From assembly GCA_033856515.1 (NCBI GenBank), contig JAWVEY010000040.1, positions 1-64,000 of the forward strand: a DNA stretch of 64,000 bases, read 5' to 3'. A model generated the notes under the pieces. It did no database searches, was not told the origin of the DNA, and worked only from the letters and a program-made list of their open reading frames with translations. The stretch's first letter is position 1; each line of letters begins with the position of its first letter. Shown in pieces: positions 1 through 7,483 of the stretch. Both the position numbers and the translations under genes were made by a program. This DNA comes from JALZKA01 sp033856515. Lineage in GTDB: Bacteria > Actinomycetota > Thermoleophilia > Solirubrobacterales > 70-9.

Positions 1-565
1 ATCCGGTCCCGCACACGAGGCACTCTGCCCCGGCGACCTCGATCGTCGCGGTGCGGAAGCGGGCGGGGAGCTCGGCCGAGGCAAGGTCCGCGACGATCGA
101 GCGGGCGTCCGGTCCCTGGACGGCGAGCATCGCCCAATCCGTAAGCCGATCCTCCACCTCGCACTCAAAGCCCTCGGCGTGGGCCCGGAACCAGGCGAGG
201 TCGCGCTCGTGGTTGGAGGCGTTGGTGACGGTCAGGTAGCGCTCGTCGGCGAGCCGGTATGTGAAGAGGTCGTCCAGGACGCCGCCGTCCTCGCTGCAAA
301 GGACGGAGTACTGCGCGCCGCCGACGTCGATCTTCGAGACGTCGTTCGAGAGCAACCGCTGGAGTAAGTCGGCAGCACCTGGCCCTGCGGTCTCGACCTC
401 GCCCATATGCGAGACGTCGAAGACTCCACAGCTGGAGCGCACCGCCAGATGCTCGGGTCCGACCCCTTCGTACTGGACGGGCATCTCCCATCCGGCGAAC
501 GGAACCAGCCGCGCACCGGCCGCCTCATGGGCATCGAATAGGGGCGTGCGGCGAAGCTCTGACAC
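1..565 (-). CDS. gcvT: Glycine cleavage system T protein (aminomethyltransferase), N-terminal part
   Basis: The gene runs off the left edge of the window, so only about 188 N-terminal codons are present. The translation opens with the GcvT pattern RRTPLFDAHEAAGARLVPFA, followed by GWEMPVQY, FDVSHMGE, LSNDV and AMLAVQGP, all typical of the folate-binding aminomethyltransferase domain. GcvT moves the aminomethyl carbon of H-protein-bound glycine to tetrahydrofolate. I chose the GTG at 565 because it lies just before the conserved N-terminus; no strong ribosome binding site is seen. It starts 21 bp after the ftsZ stop on the same strand, so it may be read from the ftsZ transcript. Identification is firm; the start is moderately sure. 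Confidence 0.88.
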   Translation of the reverse strand, partial: MSELRRTPLFDAHEAAGARLVPFAGWEMPVQYEGVGPEHLAVRSSCGVFDVSHMGEVETAGPGAADLLQRLLSNDVSKIDVGGAQYSVLCSEDGGVLDDLFTYRLADERYLTVTNASNHERDLAWFRAHAEGFECEVEDRLTDWAMLAVQGPDARSIVADLASAELPARFRTATIEVAGAECLVCGTG

Positions 566-586
566 CCGCCGCAGGCTAGTGCGCGA

Positions 587-1669
587 TCAGTCGCGCAGGA
601 AATCGGGGACGTCGATGTCCCCGTCGCCGACGGTGAGGTCGCGGCGCTCGCGGTCGTCCAGCGAGTTGACTGAGCGGCGGACGCCGCGTTCACGGACGCG
701 GCGCGGCTCGCGCGCACGAGTCTCGGTGCCCTCAAAGCCGGTCGCGATCACGGTGACGCGGACCTCGTCGCCCATCGTCGGGTCGATCACGGTGCCGAAG
801 ATGACGTTGGCGCCCGAGTCGGCCTGCTCGACGGCGATGTTGGCCGCCTCGTTCACCTCGTGGAGGTTCAGCTCTTCGCCGCCGGTGATGTTCAGGAGCA
901 TCCCTGTCGCGCCCTGGATTGGCTGCTCCATGAGCGGCGAGGAGATCGCCTGAGTGGCGGCTTCGACCGCGCGGTTCTCGCCGGTCGAGACGCCGATGCC
1001 CATCATCGCCGAGCCGGCGTTGGACATGATGGTCCGCACGTCGGCGAAGTCGAGGTTGATTTGGCCCGGGGTGGTGATCAGGTCGGTGATGCCCTGGACG
1101 CCCTGGCGAAGGATGTCGTCGGCCATCCGGAAGGCCTCCTGGACCGTCGTCCGGCGCTCGACGATCTCGAGCAGCTTCTGGTTCGGGACGATGATCAACG
1201 TGTCGACGTTGGCGCGGAGCTCGTCGATGCCCTCCATCGCCTGCTGCATCCGCTTGTTGCCCTCGAACTCGAACGGCTTGGTGACTACGCCAACGGTCAG
1301 CGCGCCGATCTCTTCCTTCGCGATCTCGGCGATCACGGGGGCGGAGCCGGTGCCGGTGCCGCCGCCTTCGCCGGCGGTGACGAAGACCATGTCGGCGCCC
1401 TTGAGCGCCTCTTTTACCTCGTCGCGCGACTCAGCCGCAGCGCCGGCTCCGACGTCGGGGTTGGCGCCCGCGCCGAGCCCCTTGGTGAGGTTGTGGCCAA
1501 TTGAAAGCTTGATGTCGGCGTCGCAGGACTGAAGCGCCTGGACGTCGGTATTGATTGCGATGAACTCGACGCCCTTGAGGCCAGCGTCCACCATGCGCGA
1601 AACGGCGTTGGTGCCGCCGCCGCCGGCGCCAACAACCTTGATCACTGCCAGGTAAGAGGACTCAACCAT
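587..1669 (-). CDS. ftsZ: Cell division GTPase FtsZ
   Basis: Tubulin-like GTPase that polymerises at midcell into the Z ring. The 360-residue protein has the nucleotide-binding glycine run VVGAGGGGTNAV near residue 13, the tubulin signature GGGTGTGSAP near 102-111, and the T7 loop GQINLDFADV near 205, which completes the GTPase site of the next subunit. The variable linker is short and basic, and the protein ends in the partner-binding peptide DIDVPDFLRD. The start is an ATG preceded by GGGAGA about 13 nt upstream. It is last in the dcw cluster, with a 297-bp leader holding its own promoter candidate, as expected for a gene needed in larger amounts than the mur genes. ftsA is absent, as in most Actinomycetota. 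Confidence 0.98.
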   Translation of the reverse strand: MVESSYLAVIKVVGAGGGGTNAVSRMVDAGLKGVEFIAINTDVQALQSCDADIKLSIGHNLTKGLGAGANPDVGAGAAAESRDEVKEALKGADMVFVTAGEGGGTGTGSAPVIAEIAKEEIGALTVGVVTKPFEFEGNKRMQQAMEGIDELRANVDTLIIVPNQKLLEIVERRTTVQEAFRMADDILRQGVQGITDLITTPGQINLDFADVRTIMSNAGSAMMGIGVSTGENRAVEAATQAISSPLMEQPIQGATGMLLNITGGEELNLHEVNEAANIAVEQADSGANVIFGTVIDPTMGDEVRVTVIATGFEGTETRAREPRRVRERGVRRSVNSLDDRERRDLTVGDGDIDVPDFLRD

Positions 1670-1785
1670 GGTTTTTTCGCTGTCTCCCGGTGCTCTTAGT
1701 CGGTTCGGTGCTGGTTCTTTGTTCCGTCCGAGGCTGAACCAATACTAGAGCGTTTTGCTTTATGGGATGCCTCGACTTGAGGACG

Positions 1786-1814
1786 ACGGTACGACATCGA
1801 GTAAAGCCTGTCAA
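1786..1814 (-). promoter_or_regulatory. Candidate sigma-70-type promoter for ftsZ
   Basis: On the minus strand TTGACA (1814-1809) and TACCGT (1791-1786) are separated by exactly 17 bp. The -35 is a perfect consensus match and the -10 fits the actinobacterial TANNNT pattern. It would start transcription near 1779, giving a leader of about 110 nt before the ftsZ ATG at 1669. It lies in the 297-bp gap between ftsQ and ftsZ, where a dedicated ftsZ promoter is expected. Based on pattern only. Confidence 0.6.
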
Positions 1815-1854
1815 CGCCTGAGAAAGGATTCGGCATGGAATCGTGCAGCACCCC

Positions 1855-1901
1855 AACCCTTGAGGAGGAGTTGAGGGTTCCGTCCCGACGTTGAACCCTC
1901 A
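1855..1901. repeat. Three-armed inverted repeat between ftsQ and ftsZ
   Basis: TGAGGGTTC (1872-1880) is perfectly complementary to GAACCCTCA (1893-1901) across a 12-nt loop. A third arm, AACCCT at 1855-1860, can pair with the same AGGGTT core of the middle arm. Two mutually exclusive hairpins are therefore possible in RNA reading through from ftsQ. There is no U-tract, so a simple intrinsic terminator is unlikely. It lies about 66 nt past the ftsQ stop and upstream of the ftsZ promoter candidate. Confidence 0.5.
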
Positions 1902-1966
1902 GGCCGGAGTCGAGTGTTAGGCGGAAGCAGCGAATTCCGCACCGGTGAGAGGTTTTCCGGGTGCCG

Positions 1967-2947
1967 CTATCCCCTTGCCGCCGGTGCGGCACCGCCGACC
2001 GAGGGCCGCTCGGGAACGCGCACGTCGAGGTGGGTCAAGGTCTTCACCTTGGGGTTGGCCAGGATCGCAGCAACCGCGGCCCACTTCGCCTCCGCCGCGT
2101 CGGAGTCTCCGAACTTCACGGGGATTCCGCCTTCCAGCGTGACCTGGATTCCCTCGCCCTCGTTCACGACAAGAGCGTCGATCAAGGGTCGCAGCGGCCC
2201 AGGCGCCGCGCCGGCGACTTGCGCCAGCGCAAGCGGCTCGCCCTCGAGTTTCCCCTTGACCGGCAGGGAATCCACCTGGACGGCCGGAAGGCCTGCCTCA
2301 GCCGTATCGACACCGTTGAGCAGCGTGCCGTCAGCGGCCACAGCAACAGCCGGCCCGCCGTCTGAAGCGGTCATGACCGGCGGGCGGTCCGTGACATGGA
2401 TCGTGAGGCCGTGCGGGAAGTTGGGGTCGGTTTCGATCGCGACCACCGTCGGGAAGCGCGATACCGCCGCGGCGAGCTGCTTGTCATCGACGTTCAGCGT
2501 CGTCATCGTCTCCGCTGTTCGCGAGAGCGCAGCGGTAACGGCCGCGGTCTCCGGCCCCTCGATCCCATCGACCGTCACCTTCTCCACGGCAACGAAGGAC
2601 GAATCGCGAAACCAGAACCAATAGGCGGCGGCGAGGCCGAGCGTGATCGTCCCGACAACGAACGCGATCGTGATGGCTCTCGAGACCAGGTAGCCGGGCG
2701 ACGACTGTGGGGTCAGACGCCTCGGGGCTCGAGTTGTCGACTTCCGCTTCGGCTTCGGGGTCAGACCCCGCGCTTGGTGCTTCGGCTTCGGCTTGGCCTG
2801 CGTCTTCGGCTTCGGTTTCTGGGCGGCTGGCTTCTTCTTCGGCGGGGGCTTGTGGGCGGTCCCGCTTCGCTTCCTCGGCGATGCCTTGGCTCCCCCTGCC
2901 TTGGGGCGGCGGCGGCTGGAGGAGGTCGAAGAGCGAGATGAGGCCAT
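1967..2947 (-). CDS. ftsQ: Cell division protein FtsQ (DivIB) with long basic cytoplasmic tail
   Basis: Bitopic divisome protein that links FtsL/FtsB to the septal synthase. The first 85 or so residues form a very basic Lys/Pro/Arg tail. One transmembrane segment lies at about 87-112 (SRAITIAFVVGTITLGLAAA), followed by a POTRA-type domain from about 117 (VEKVTVDGI) and the FtsQ beta domain, including FPTVVAIETD, LTIHVTDRPPV and THLDVRVPERP. At 326 residues it is longer than usual because of the tail. The start has a close GAGGG motif. It follows murB by 49 bp. The tail-coding region contains two copies of the short motif GGGGTCAGAC, described separately. Confidence 0.92.
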   Translation of the reverse strand: MASSRSSTSSSRRRPKAGGAKASPRKRSGTAHKPPPKKKPAAQKPKPKTQAKPKPKHQARGLTPKPKRKSTTRAPRRLTPQSSPGYLVSRAITIAFVVGTITLGLAAAYWFWFRDSSFVAVEKVTVDGIEGPETAAVTAALSRTAETMTTLNVDDKQLAAAVSRFPTVVAIETDPNFPHGLTIHVTDRPPVMTASDGGPAVAVAADGTLLNGVDTAEAGLPAVQVDSLPVKGKLEGEPLALAQVAGAAPGPLRPLIDALVVNEGEGIQVTLEGGIPVKFGDSDAAEAKWAAVAAILANPKVKTLTHLDVRVPERPSVGGAAPAARG

Positions 2948-2996
2948 TCGCCCTCAATTCGCGGGCGGGCTGGGCTCTCCTGCCCCACACGGACGT

Positions 2997-3899
2997 CTAG
3001 CCCAGGTCCCACCCTTCTGGCCACTCCGCGTCGCCGAGGATCTGAACCTCCGGCTCGAGGACGACGCCGTAGCGCTCGTGGACGAGGCGCCTTCCCTCGG
3101 CCATCAGGGCGAGGATGTCGGCGGTGGTGGCCGTACCGGTGTTCTCGACGAAGTTCGCGTGCTTCGGGGAGAAGCGCGCGCCACCAAACTCGAGCCCGCG
3201 GGCACCGACGGCATCGAGCAGCAGCCCGGCACTGAGCCCCACGGCGCGCGGGTCGTCCGGGTTCTTGAAGGTCGAGCCGAAGGTCTTGATTCCCGACGGC
3301 TGCGCCTCCTTGCGCTTCTCCCGCATCCCTGCGAGCGTCGCTTTCACGTCGTCGGGGTTGGCCTCGGCCAACGCAAACGACGCGCGGGAGACGACTTCGC
3401 CCGCCTCGAGGTTCGACTTTCGGTACTGGAAGCCAAGGTCGCCGGGGGCGCGGCGCTCCACTCCACCCGGCCCGCACACGTTGACCCACTCGAGGACAGC
3501 CGCGAGCTCGCCTCCGTAAGCGTTTGCGTTCATCCTCACGGCGCCGCCAACGGTGCCCGGGATGTTGATCCCGAACTCGAGACCCGTGAGACCCCAGCGG
3601 GCCACCTTGGCGGCTGCGGATGGCAATCGCACGCCGCCGCCGCAGAGAACGTGCGTCCCTTCCCGCTCGAGGTCGGTCAGCTCACCGTTCAGCTTCAACA
3701 CCAGCCCACGGACCCCGGCATCGGCGACGAGGAGATTCGAGCCCGATCCGACGACCTCGACCGGGTGTCCTGACTTCGCGGCCCAGGCGAGCAGCTCGAC
3801 GAGCTCGTCCTCCGTCGAAGGCCTGGCGAAGAGCTCGGCGTCCCCGCCGGCGCGGACTGTGGTCAGGCGAGCAAGCGGAAAGTTCTTTTCGACGTTCAT
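2997..3899 (-). CDS. murB: UDP-N-acetylenolpyruvoylglucosamine reductase MurB
   Basis: FAD- and NADPH-dependent enzyme that reduces UDP-GlcNAc-enolpyruvate to UDP-MurNAc in the cytoplasm. The 300-residue sequence shows the FAD-binding signatures VVGSGSNLLV and GINIPGTVGGAV, the substrate motif FQYRKSNL, the proton-donor serine in FGSTFKNP and the terminal glutamate region EPEVQILG. The short YRKS region and overall length fit the type II enzymes rather than the E. coli type I form. The ATG overlaps the murC stop by 4 bp, indicating translational coupling. Confidence 0.96.
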   Translation of the reverse strand: MNVEKNFPLARLTTVRAGGDAELFARPSTEDELVELLAWAAKSGHPVEVVGSGSNLLVADAGVRGLVLKLNGELTDLEREGTHVLCGGGVRLPSAAAKVARWGLTGLEFGINIPGTVGGAVRMNANAYGGELAAVLEWVNVCGPGGVERRAPGDLGFQYRKSNLEAGEVVSRASFALAEANPDDVKATLAGMREKRKEAQPSGIKTFGSTFKNPDDPRAVGLSAGLLLDAVGARGLEFGGARFSPKHANFVENTGTATTADILALMAEGRRLVHERYGVVLEPEVQILGDAEWPEGWDLG

Positions 3900-5203
3900 G
3901 CGACCAGCTCATCAGCCAGCTTGAAGATGTCCCCCGCGCCGATGGTCACCAAGAGGTCGCCATCGCGAAGGCGCGGCGCCAGGACACGCGCGGCCGTCTC
4001 GTTGTCGCCCAGCCACATGACGCGCTTGCCGCCACCGTGGTCCGCCACCGCTCGGGCGACGGCCAGGCCGCTCACCCCTTCGAGCGGCCCCACGGGCTCC
4101 TCTCGCGCGGCGTACACGTCGAGCACGCCCACCTCGTCCGCGGCGGCCAGGGCCGCGCCGAAGTCGGAGGCCAGCGCCTTGGTCCGCGAATAGAGATGGG
4201 GCTGGAAAACCGCGATCAGGCGCTCCGGCTTGAGCTCACGCAGCGCCGCGAGCGTGGCCCGCACCTCGGTCGGGTGGTGGGCGTAGTCGTCGTAGATGGT
4301 GGCGCCCGAACGCTCGCCCTTGAGCTCTTGGCGGCGGAGCATGCCCGGGAAGCTCTGGAGGGCCGCCGCGGCGCCGTCAACGTCCATGCCGGCGAGCCCG
4401 ATCGCCGCGAGCGCGGCCCGGGCGTTCAGCGCGTTGTGGCGGCCTGGAACGCTGAGCGCGAGCTCGGCAGGGCCAGGCTCGGTCGCCGTGAACGTGACAG
4501 CCGCGCCACCTTGGGGAACGACCGCGTCGAGCGTTGGGTCGTCCCCCCGTACGACGCCCTTTGCCGGTCCGGCGAAGTCAGCGAATGCCCGGACGAGCTC
4601 TGCGCGGGAGCTCCAACGCGCGTGGTGGTCGAGCTCGACGTTGGTGACGACGGCCACCTCGGGGCGAAGCTCGAGGAAGCTGCCGTCGGACTCGTCAGCC
4701 TCGGCGACTACCCACTCGCCCGTGCCGAGCCCGGCGTTTGCGGGCGCCCCGCCGTCACCGGCTCCGGGAAGCTCGCCGCCGATGAAGAAGGTCGGATCCG
4801 CTCCGAGCTCCCTGAGCGCGTGAACGATCATCCCCGTAGTCGTGGTCTTACCGTGCGTTCCGGCGACCGCGATCAGGCGCCCCTCGGCGCAGAGCTCCGC
4901 CAGGAGCGCGCCGCGGTGAAGCTCGGTCTGGCCGCGCTCCCGGGCAGTGGCCAGCTCTGGATTGTCGGGCCCGATCGCCGTCGAGACGACGACCTCGGCG
5001 TCTGGCGGGACGAGGTCCGCGTCATGGCCCACAACGGGCTCGAGGCCCGCCGCACGAAGCCGGTCGAGGTAGCTCGACTCGGCGCGGTCCGAGCCCGTCA
5101 CGCTCGCCCCGAGGCGGTGTGCGACCAGTGCCAGGCCGCTCATTCCCGCGCCTCCGATCGCGATGAAATGGAGCTTCCGGCCGGTCCACGCGCCCCCGCT
5201 CAT
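3896..5203 (-). CDS. murC: UDP-N-acetylmuramate--L-alanine ligase MurC
   Basis: First of the four ATP-dependent Mur ligases; it adds L-Ala to UDP-MurNAc. The N-terminal Rossmann-like domain begins FIAIGGAGMSGLA, the ATP-binding loop is VAGTHGKTTTTGM, and the central domain holds EADESDGSFL and TNVELDHHARW. The C-terminal domain includes IYDDYAHHPTEVRATL and FQPHLYSRT, which separate MurC from MurD/E/F. The 435-residue length is usual. It overlaps murG upstream and murB downstream by 4 bp each. Actinomycete MurC enzymes may accept glycine; the sequence does not decide this. Confidence 0.96.
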   Translation of the reverse strand: MSGGAWTGRKLHFIAIGGAGMSGLALVAHRLGASVTGSDRAESSYLDRLRAAGLEPVVGHDADLVPPDAEVVVSTAIGPDNPELATARERGQTELHRGALLAELCAEGRLIAVAGTHGKTTTTGMIVHALRELGADPTFFIGGELPGAGDGGAPANAGLGTGEWVVAEADESDGSFLELRPEVAVVTNVELDHHARWSSRAELVRAFADFAGPAKGVVRGDDPTLDAVVPQGGAAVTFTATEPGPAELALSVPGRHNALNARAALAAIGLAGMDVDGAAAALQSFPGMLRRQELKGERSGATIYDDYAHHPTEVRATLAALRELKPERLIAVFQPHLYSRTKALASDFGAALAAADEVGVLDVYAAREEPVGPLEGVSGLAVARAVADHGGGKRVMWLGDNETAARVLAPRLRDGDLLVTIGAGDIFKLADELVA

Positions 5204-6297
5204 CGCTCCGCTCCAATCGCCGACAAGATCTCGGCTGCCACTCGCTCGGCCGCGTCGGGCATCGCGAGGCCTGACGAAGCCTCGCCCATCCGCCGCAGAC
5301 GCTCGTCGTCTGAGATCAACTCGCTCGTCAACTCGCGCACCCGCTCGCCGTCAAGCTCCGAGTCCTCGACGACCACGGCCGCGCCTGCGCCCGCCATCCA
5401 CTCGGCGTTTGAGTGCTGGTGGCGGCCGGTGGCGTACGGATAGGGCACCAGGATCGCCGGGCGGGCCGCTGCGGCGAGCTCGAACACGGACGCTCCCGAT
5501 CGAGCCAGGACGAGGTCGGACGCGGCCAGCGCGTCGCCGAGGTCCTTCATGTACTCGAGGACGGTGAAGCGACCCTGGGCGCCCGCCTCGGCGACTCGGC
5601 TCACGACCATCTCGTGGTCCCGGGTTCCCGTCACGTGTAGGACGTGAAAGCCTGGATCGGGATCGAGCAGCCCGTCGAGCACCGCCGTGTTGATCGAGAG
5701 CGCACCCTGGCTGCCCCCGAAGACGAGGAGGCAACGCTCGCCGTCGGCGAGCCCGAACTTCCGGCGGGCGGACTCACGATCGGCTTCGATGATCGCCCGC
5801 GGGACCGGCCTTCCCGTCACGAGGTAGCGCTCGCCCTCGAGCTCCGGAATCGCAAAGGCGAGGCAGACGCGGCGCGCGCGGCGGGCGAGCAGGCGGTTGG
5901 TCAGGCCCAGGTGGCGGTCGGCCTCGGTGATCACCAGCGGCAGGCCAAGGCGCGCTGCTGCGATCCCGACCGGAGCCGCTACATAGCCCCCGCCTCCCAG
6001 TACGGCATCGGCCTCACGTGTCATCAGGATGCGGCGGGCGGCGGGCACCGCGCGTGCCGCAAGCGAGATGGCGCCCGCGGCCTGGAGCGGCTTCGAGCGA
6101 TCGATGCCGCGCACGCGCAGGTAGTCGATCTCGTACCCGGCCTCGGGCACGAGCGTCGCCTCCGCCCGCTCCGCTGTGCCGGCGAAGCTGACGAGTGCGC
6201 CGTTATCCCGTAGCGCGTCGGCGACTGCCAGCGCGGGCACGACGTGCCCGGCTGTGCCGCCCGCCGCTACTACGACTCTGGGCTGTTCGGTCGCCAT
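5200..6297 (-). CDS. murG: Lipid II synthase MurG (undecaprenyl-PP-MurNAc-pentapeptide GlcNAc transferase)
   Basis: GT28 glycosyltransferase that adds GlcNAc to lipid I at the inner face of the membrane. The N-terminal G-loop is AAGGTAGHVVPALAVA, followed by GGGGYVAAPVG and ITEADRHLGLTN; the C-terminal donor domain has FGGSQGALSIN, LARSGASVFELAAAARP and YPYATGRHQHSNAEWM. I start it at the ATG at 6297, 10 residues before the first glycine loop; GTG codons at 6318 and 6327 are in frame, but no Shine-Dalgarno is evident for any of them. With the 6297 start the gene overlaps the end of ftsW by 95 bp, which is unusually long (see findings). Confidence 0.95.
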   Translation of the reverse strand: MATEQPRVVVAAGGTAGHVVPALAVADALRDNGALVSFAGTAERAEATLVPEAGYEIDYLRVRGIDRSKPLQAAGAISLAARAVPAARRILMTREADAVLGGGGYVAAPVGIAAARLGLPLVITEADRHLGLTNRLLARRARRVCLAFAIPELEGERYLVTGRPVPRAIIEADRESARRKFGLADGERCLLVFGGSQGALSINTAVLDGLLDPDPGFHVLHVTGTRDHEMVVSRVAEAGAQGRFTVLEYMKDLGDALAASDLVLARSGASVFELAAAARPAILVPYPYATGRHQHSNAEWMAGAGAAVVVEDSELDGERVRELTSELISDDERLRRMGEASSGLAMPDAAERVAAEILSAIGAER

Positions 6298-7483
6298 TGA
6301 CGACGCGCAGTCTCGCACCGGGCGCACGCGCGATGTTCAGGAGCACCCCCACGGCGGCAAGCATCGTGAGCAAACTCGAGTTTCCATAGGACACGAATGG
6401 GAGGGGAACTCCGGTCAGTGGAGCGAGCCCCAGCACGGCGAAGAGGTTGATCACGGCCTGAATCACGATGAGCGAAGTAAGGCCGGCCGCGAGGAGCTTT
6501 GCGTACGGGTCGCGCGCCTTGCGGGCGGTCTGGAGCCCTGCGTATCCGAAGAGGCTGAACAACCCGATGATCATTGCGATGCCGACGAGGCCGAGCTCCT
6601 CTCCGATGACCGCGGCGATCATGTCCGTGTGGGCCTCGGGCAGATAGAAGGCCTTTTGGAGGCTCTCCCCCAGCCCGACGCCGAAGAGCCCGCCGGAGCC
6701 GAGAGCGATCTGCGCCTGGTTTGCCTGGAAGCCGGAGCCCGACGGGTCGGAGCCCGGGTTGAGGAAGCCCGTGAGCCGCTCCATCCTGTACGGCTCGATC
6801 ATGATCGCGAGGACGATCACGACGCCGATCGCTCCCGCCAGGATGGCGAGGTCGCGCAACCGGGCGCCTGCCGCGATCAGCATCGCCGCAGCGGCGAAGC
6901 ACGCGACCATCGCCGTCCCAAGGTCCGGCTCGAGCACGACCAGGCCCGAGACGAGCGCGACGGCCAGGAGGAACGGCCCCATCTCTCCGATCGAGCGGGT
7001 CATCTTCGGCCGGCTGGCGAGGAGCTGGGCGCCGTACAGGATTAGCGCGACCTTGGCGATCTCCGAAGGCTGGATCTGGAAGAGACCAGCGCCGATCCAG
7101 CGGTTGGCGCCGTTCACCTCGATGCCCACTCCCGGGATCATCACGGCGACCAGCAAGAACAGCGAGAGCGCCATGAGCGGCACCGTCAGCGGCCGCAGGA
7201 CCTTGACGCCGCCTGAGGCGAGGAACTTCAGAGCGAGCAGGCCGACGATCCCATATAGCGCCGTGCGCTTGAGATAGAACGCGCCGTCACCCGCGTCTCC
7301 GAGGAGCGAAGTCGTCGAGCTCGCCGAGAAGACCATCACCACGCCAAGCGCCAGGAGGCAGAGCGTTGTCGTTAGCAGCATCGAGTACTCGATCGGCACG
7401 ACCTTCGCCTTGGGACTCGGCTTCTTCGCGGCGGGCCTCTTGGCGGGCGCCTTCCGCGTCCCCTTGGACTTGGCCGTGCTCAC
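6203..7483 (-). CDS. ftsW: SEDS septal peptidoglycan polymerase FtsW
   Basis: Multi-pass glycosyltransferase of the SEDS family that works with FtsI at the septum. Signatures are NGANRWIGAGLFQIQPSEIA, VVLEPDLGTAMV, FLNPGSDPSGSGFQANQAQI, AVIGEELGLVG and TGVPLPFVSYGNSSLL. About ten hydrophobic segments follow a 30-residue Lys/Pro/Ala tail. The last 35 or so residues are Arg/Ser-rich and are coded by DNA that also encodes the MurG N-terminus, so this tail may be a by-product of the overlap. The start overlaps the murD stop by 4 bp. Confidence 0.96.
   Translation of the reverse strand: MSTAKSKGTRKAPAKRPAAKKPSPKAKVVPIEYSMLLTTTLCLLALGVVMVFSASSTTSLLGDAGDGAFYLKRTALYGIVGLLALKFLASGGVKVLRPLTVPLMALSLFLLVAVMIPGVGIEVNGANRWIGAGLFQIQPSEIAKVALILYGAQLLASRPKMTRSIGEMGPFLLAVALVSGLVVLEPDLGTAMVACFAAAAMLIAAGARLRDLAILAGAIGVVIVLAIMIEPYRMERLTGFLNPGSDPSGSGFQANQAQIALGSGGLFGVGLGESLQKAFYLPEAHTDMIAAVIGEELGLVGIAMIIGLFSLFGYAGLQTARKARDPYAKLLAAGLTSLIVIQAVINLFAVLGLAPLTGVPLPFVSYGNSSLLTMLAAVGVLLNIARAPGARLRVVNGDRTAQSRSSGGRHSRARRARAGSRRRATG

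Noticed and set aside
1696..1992. 98-codon minus-strand ORF in the ftsQ-ftsZ gap
   Set aside because: Overlaps the ftsQ end in another frame, has no ribosome site and no protein-like pattern. The gap is better explained as the ftsZ leader.
3620..5443. 607-codon open frame on the plus strand
   Set aside because: Antisense to murB, murC and murG, which carry full motifs on the minus strand. The translation is Arg/Ala-rich with no motif. Long antisense frames are common at this GC content.
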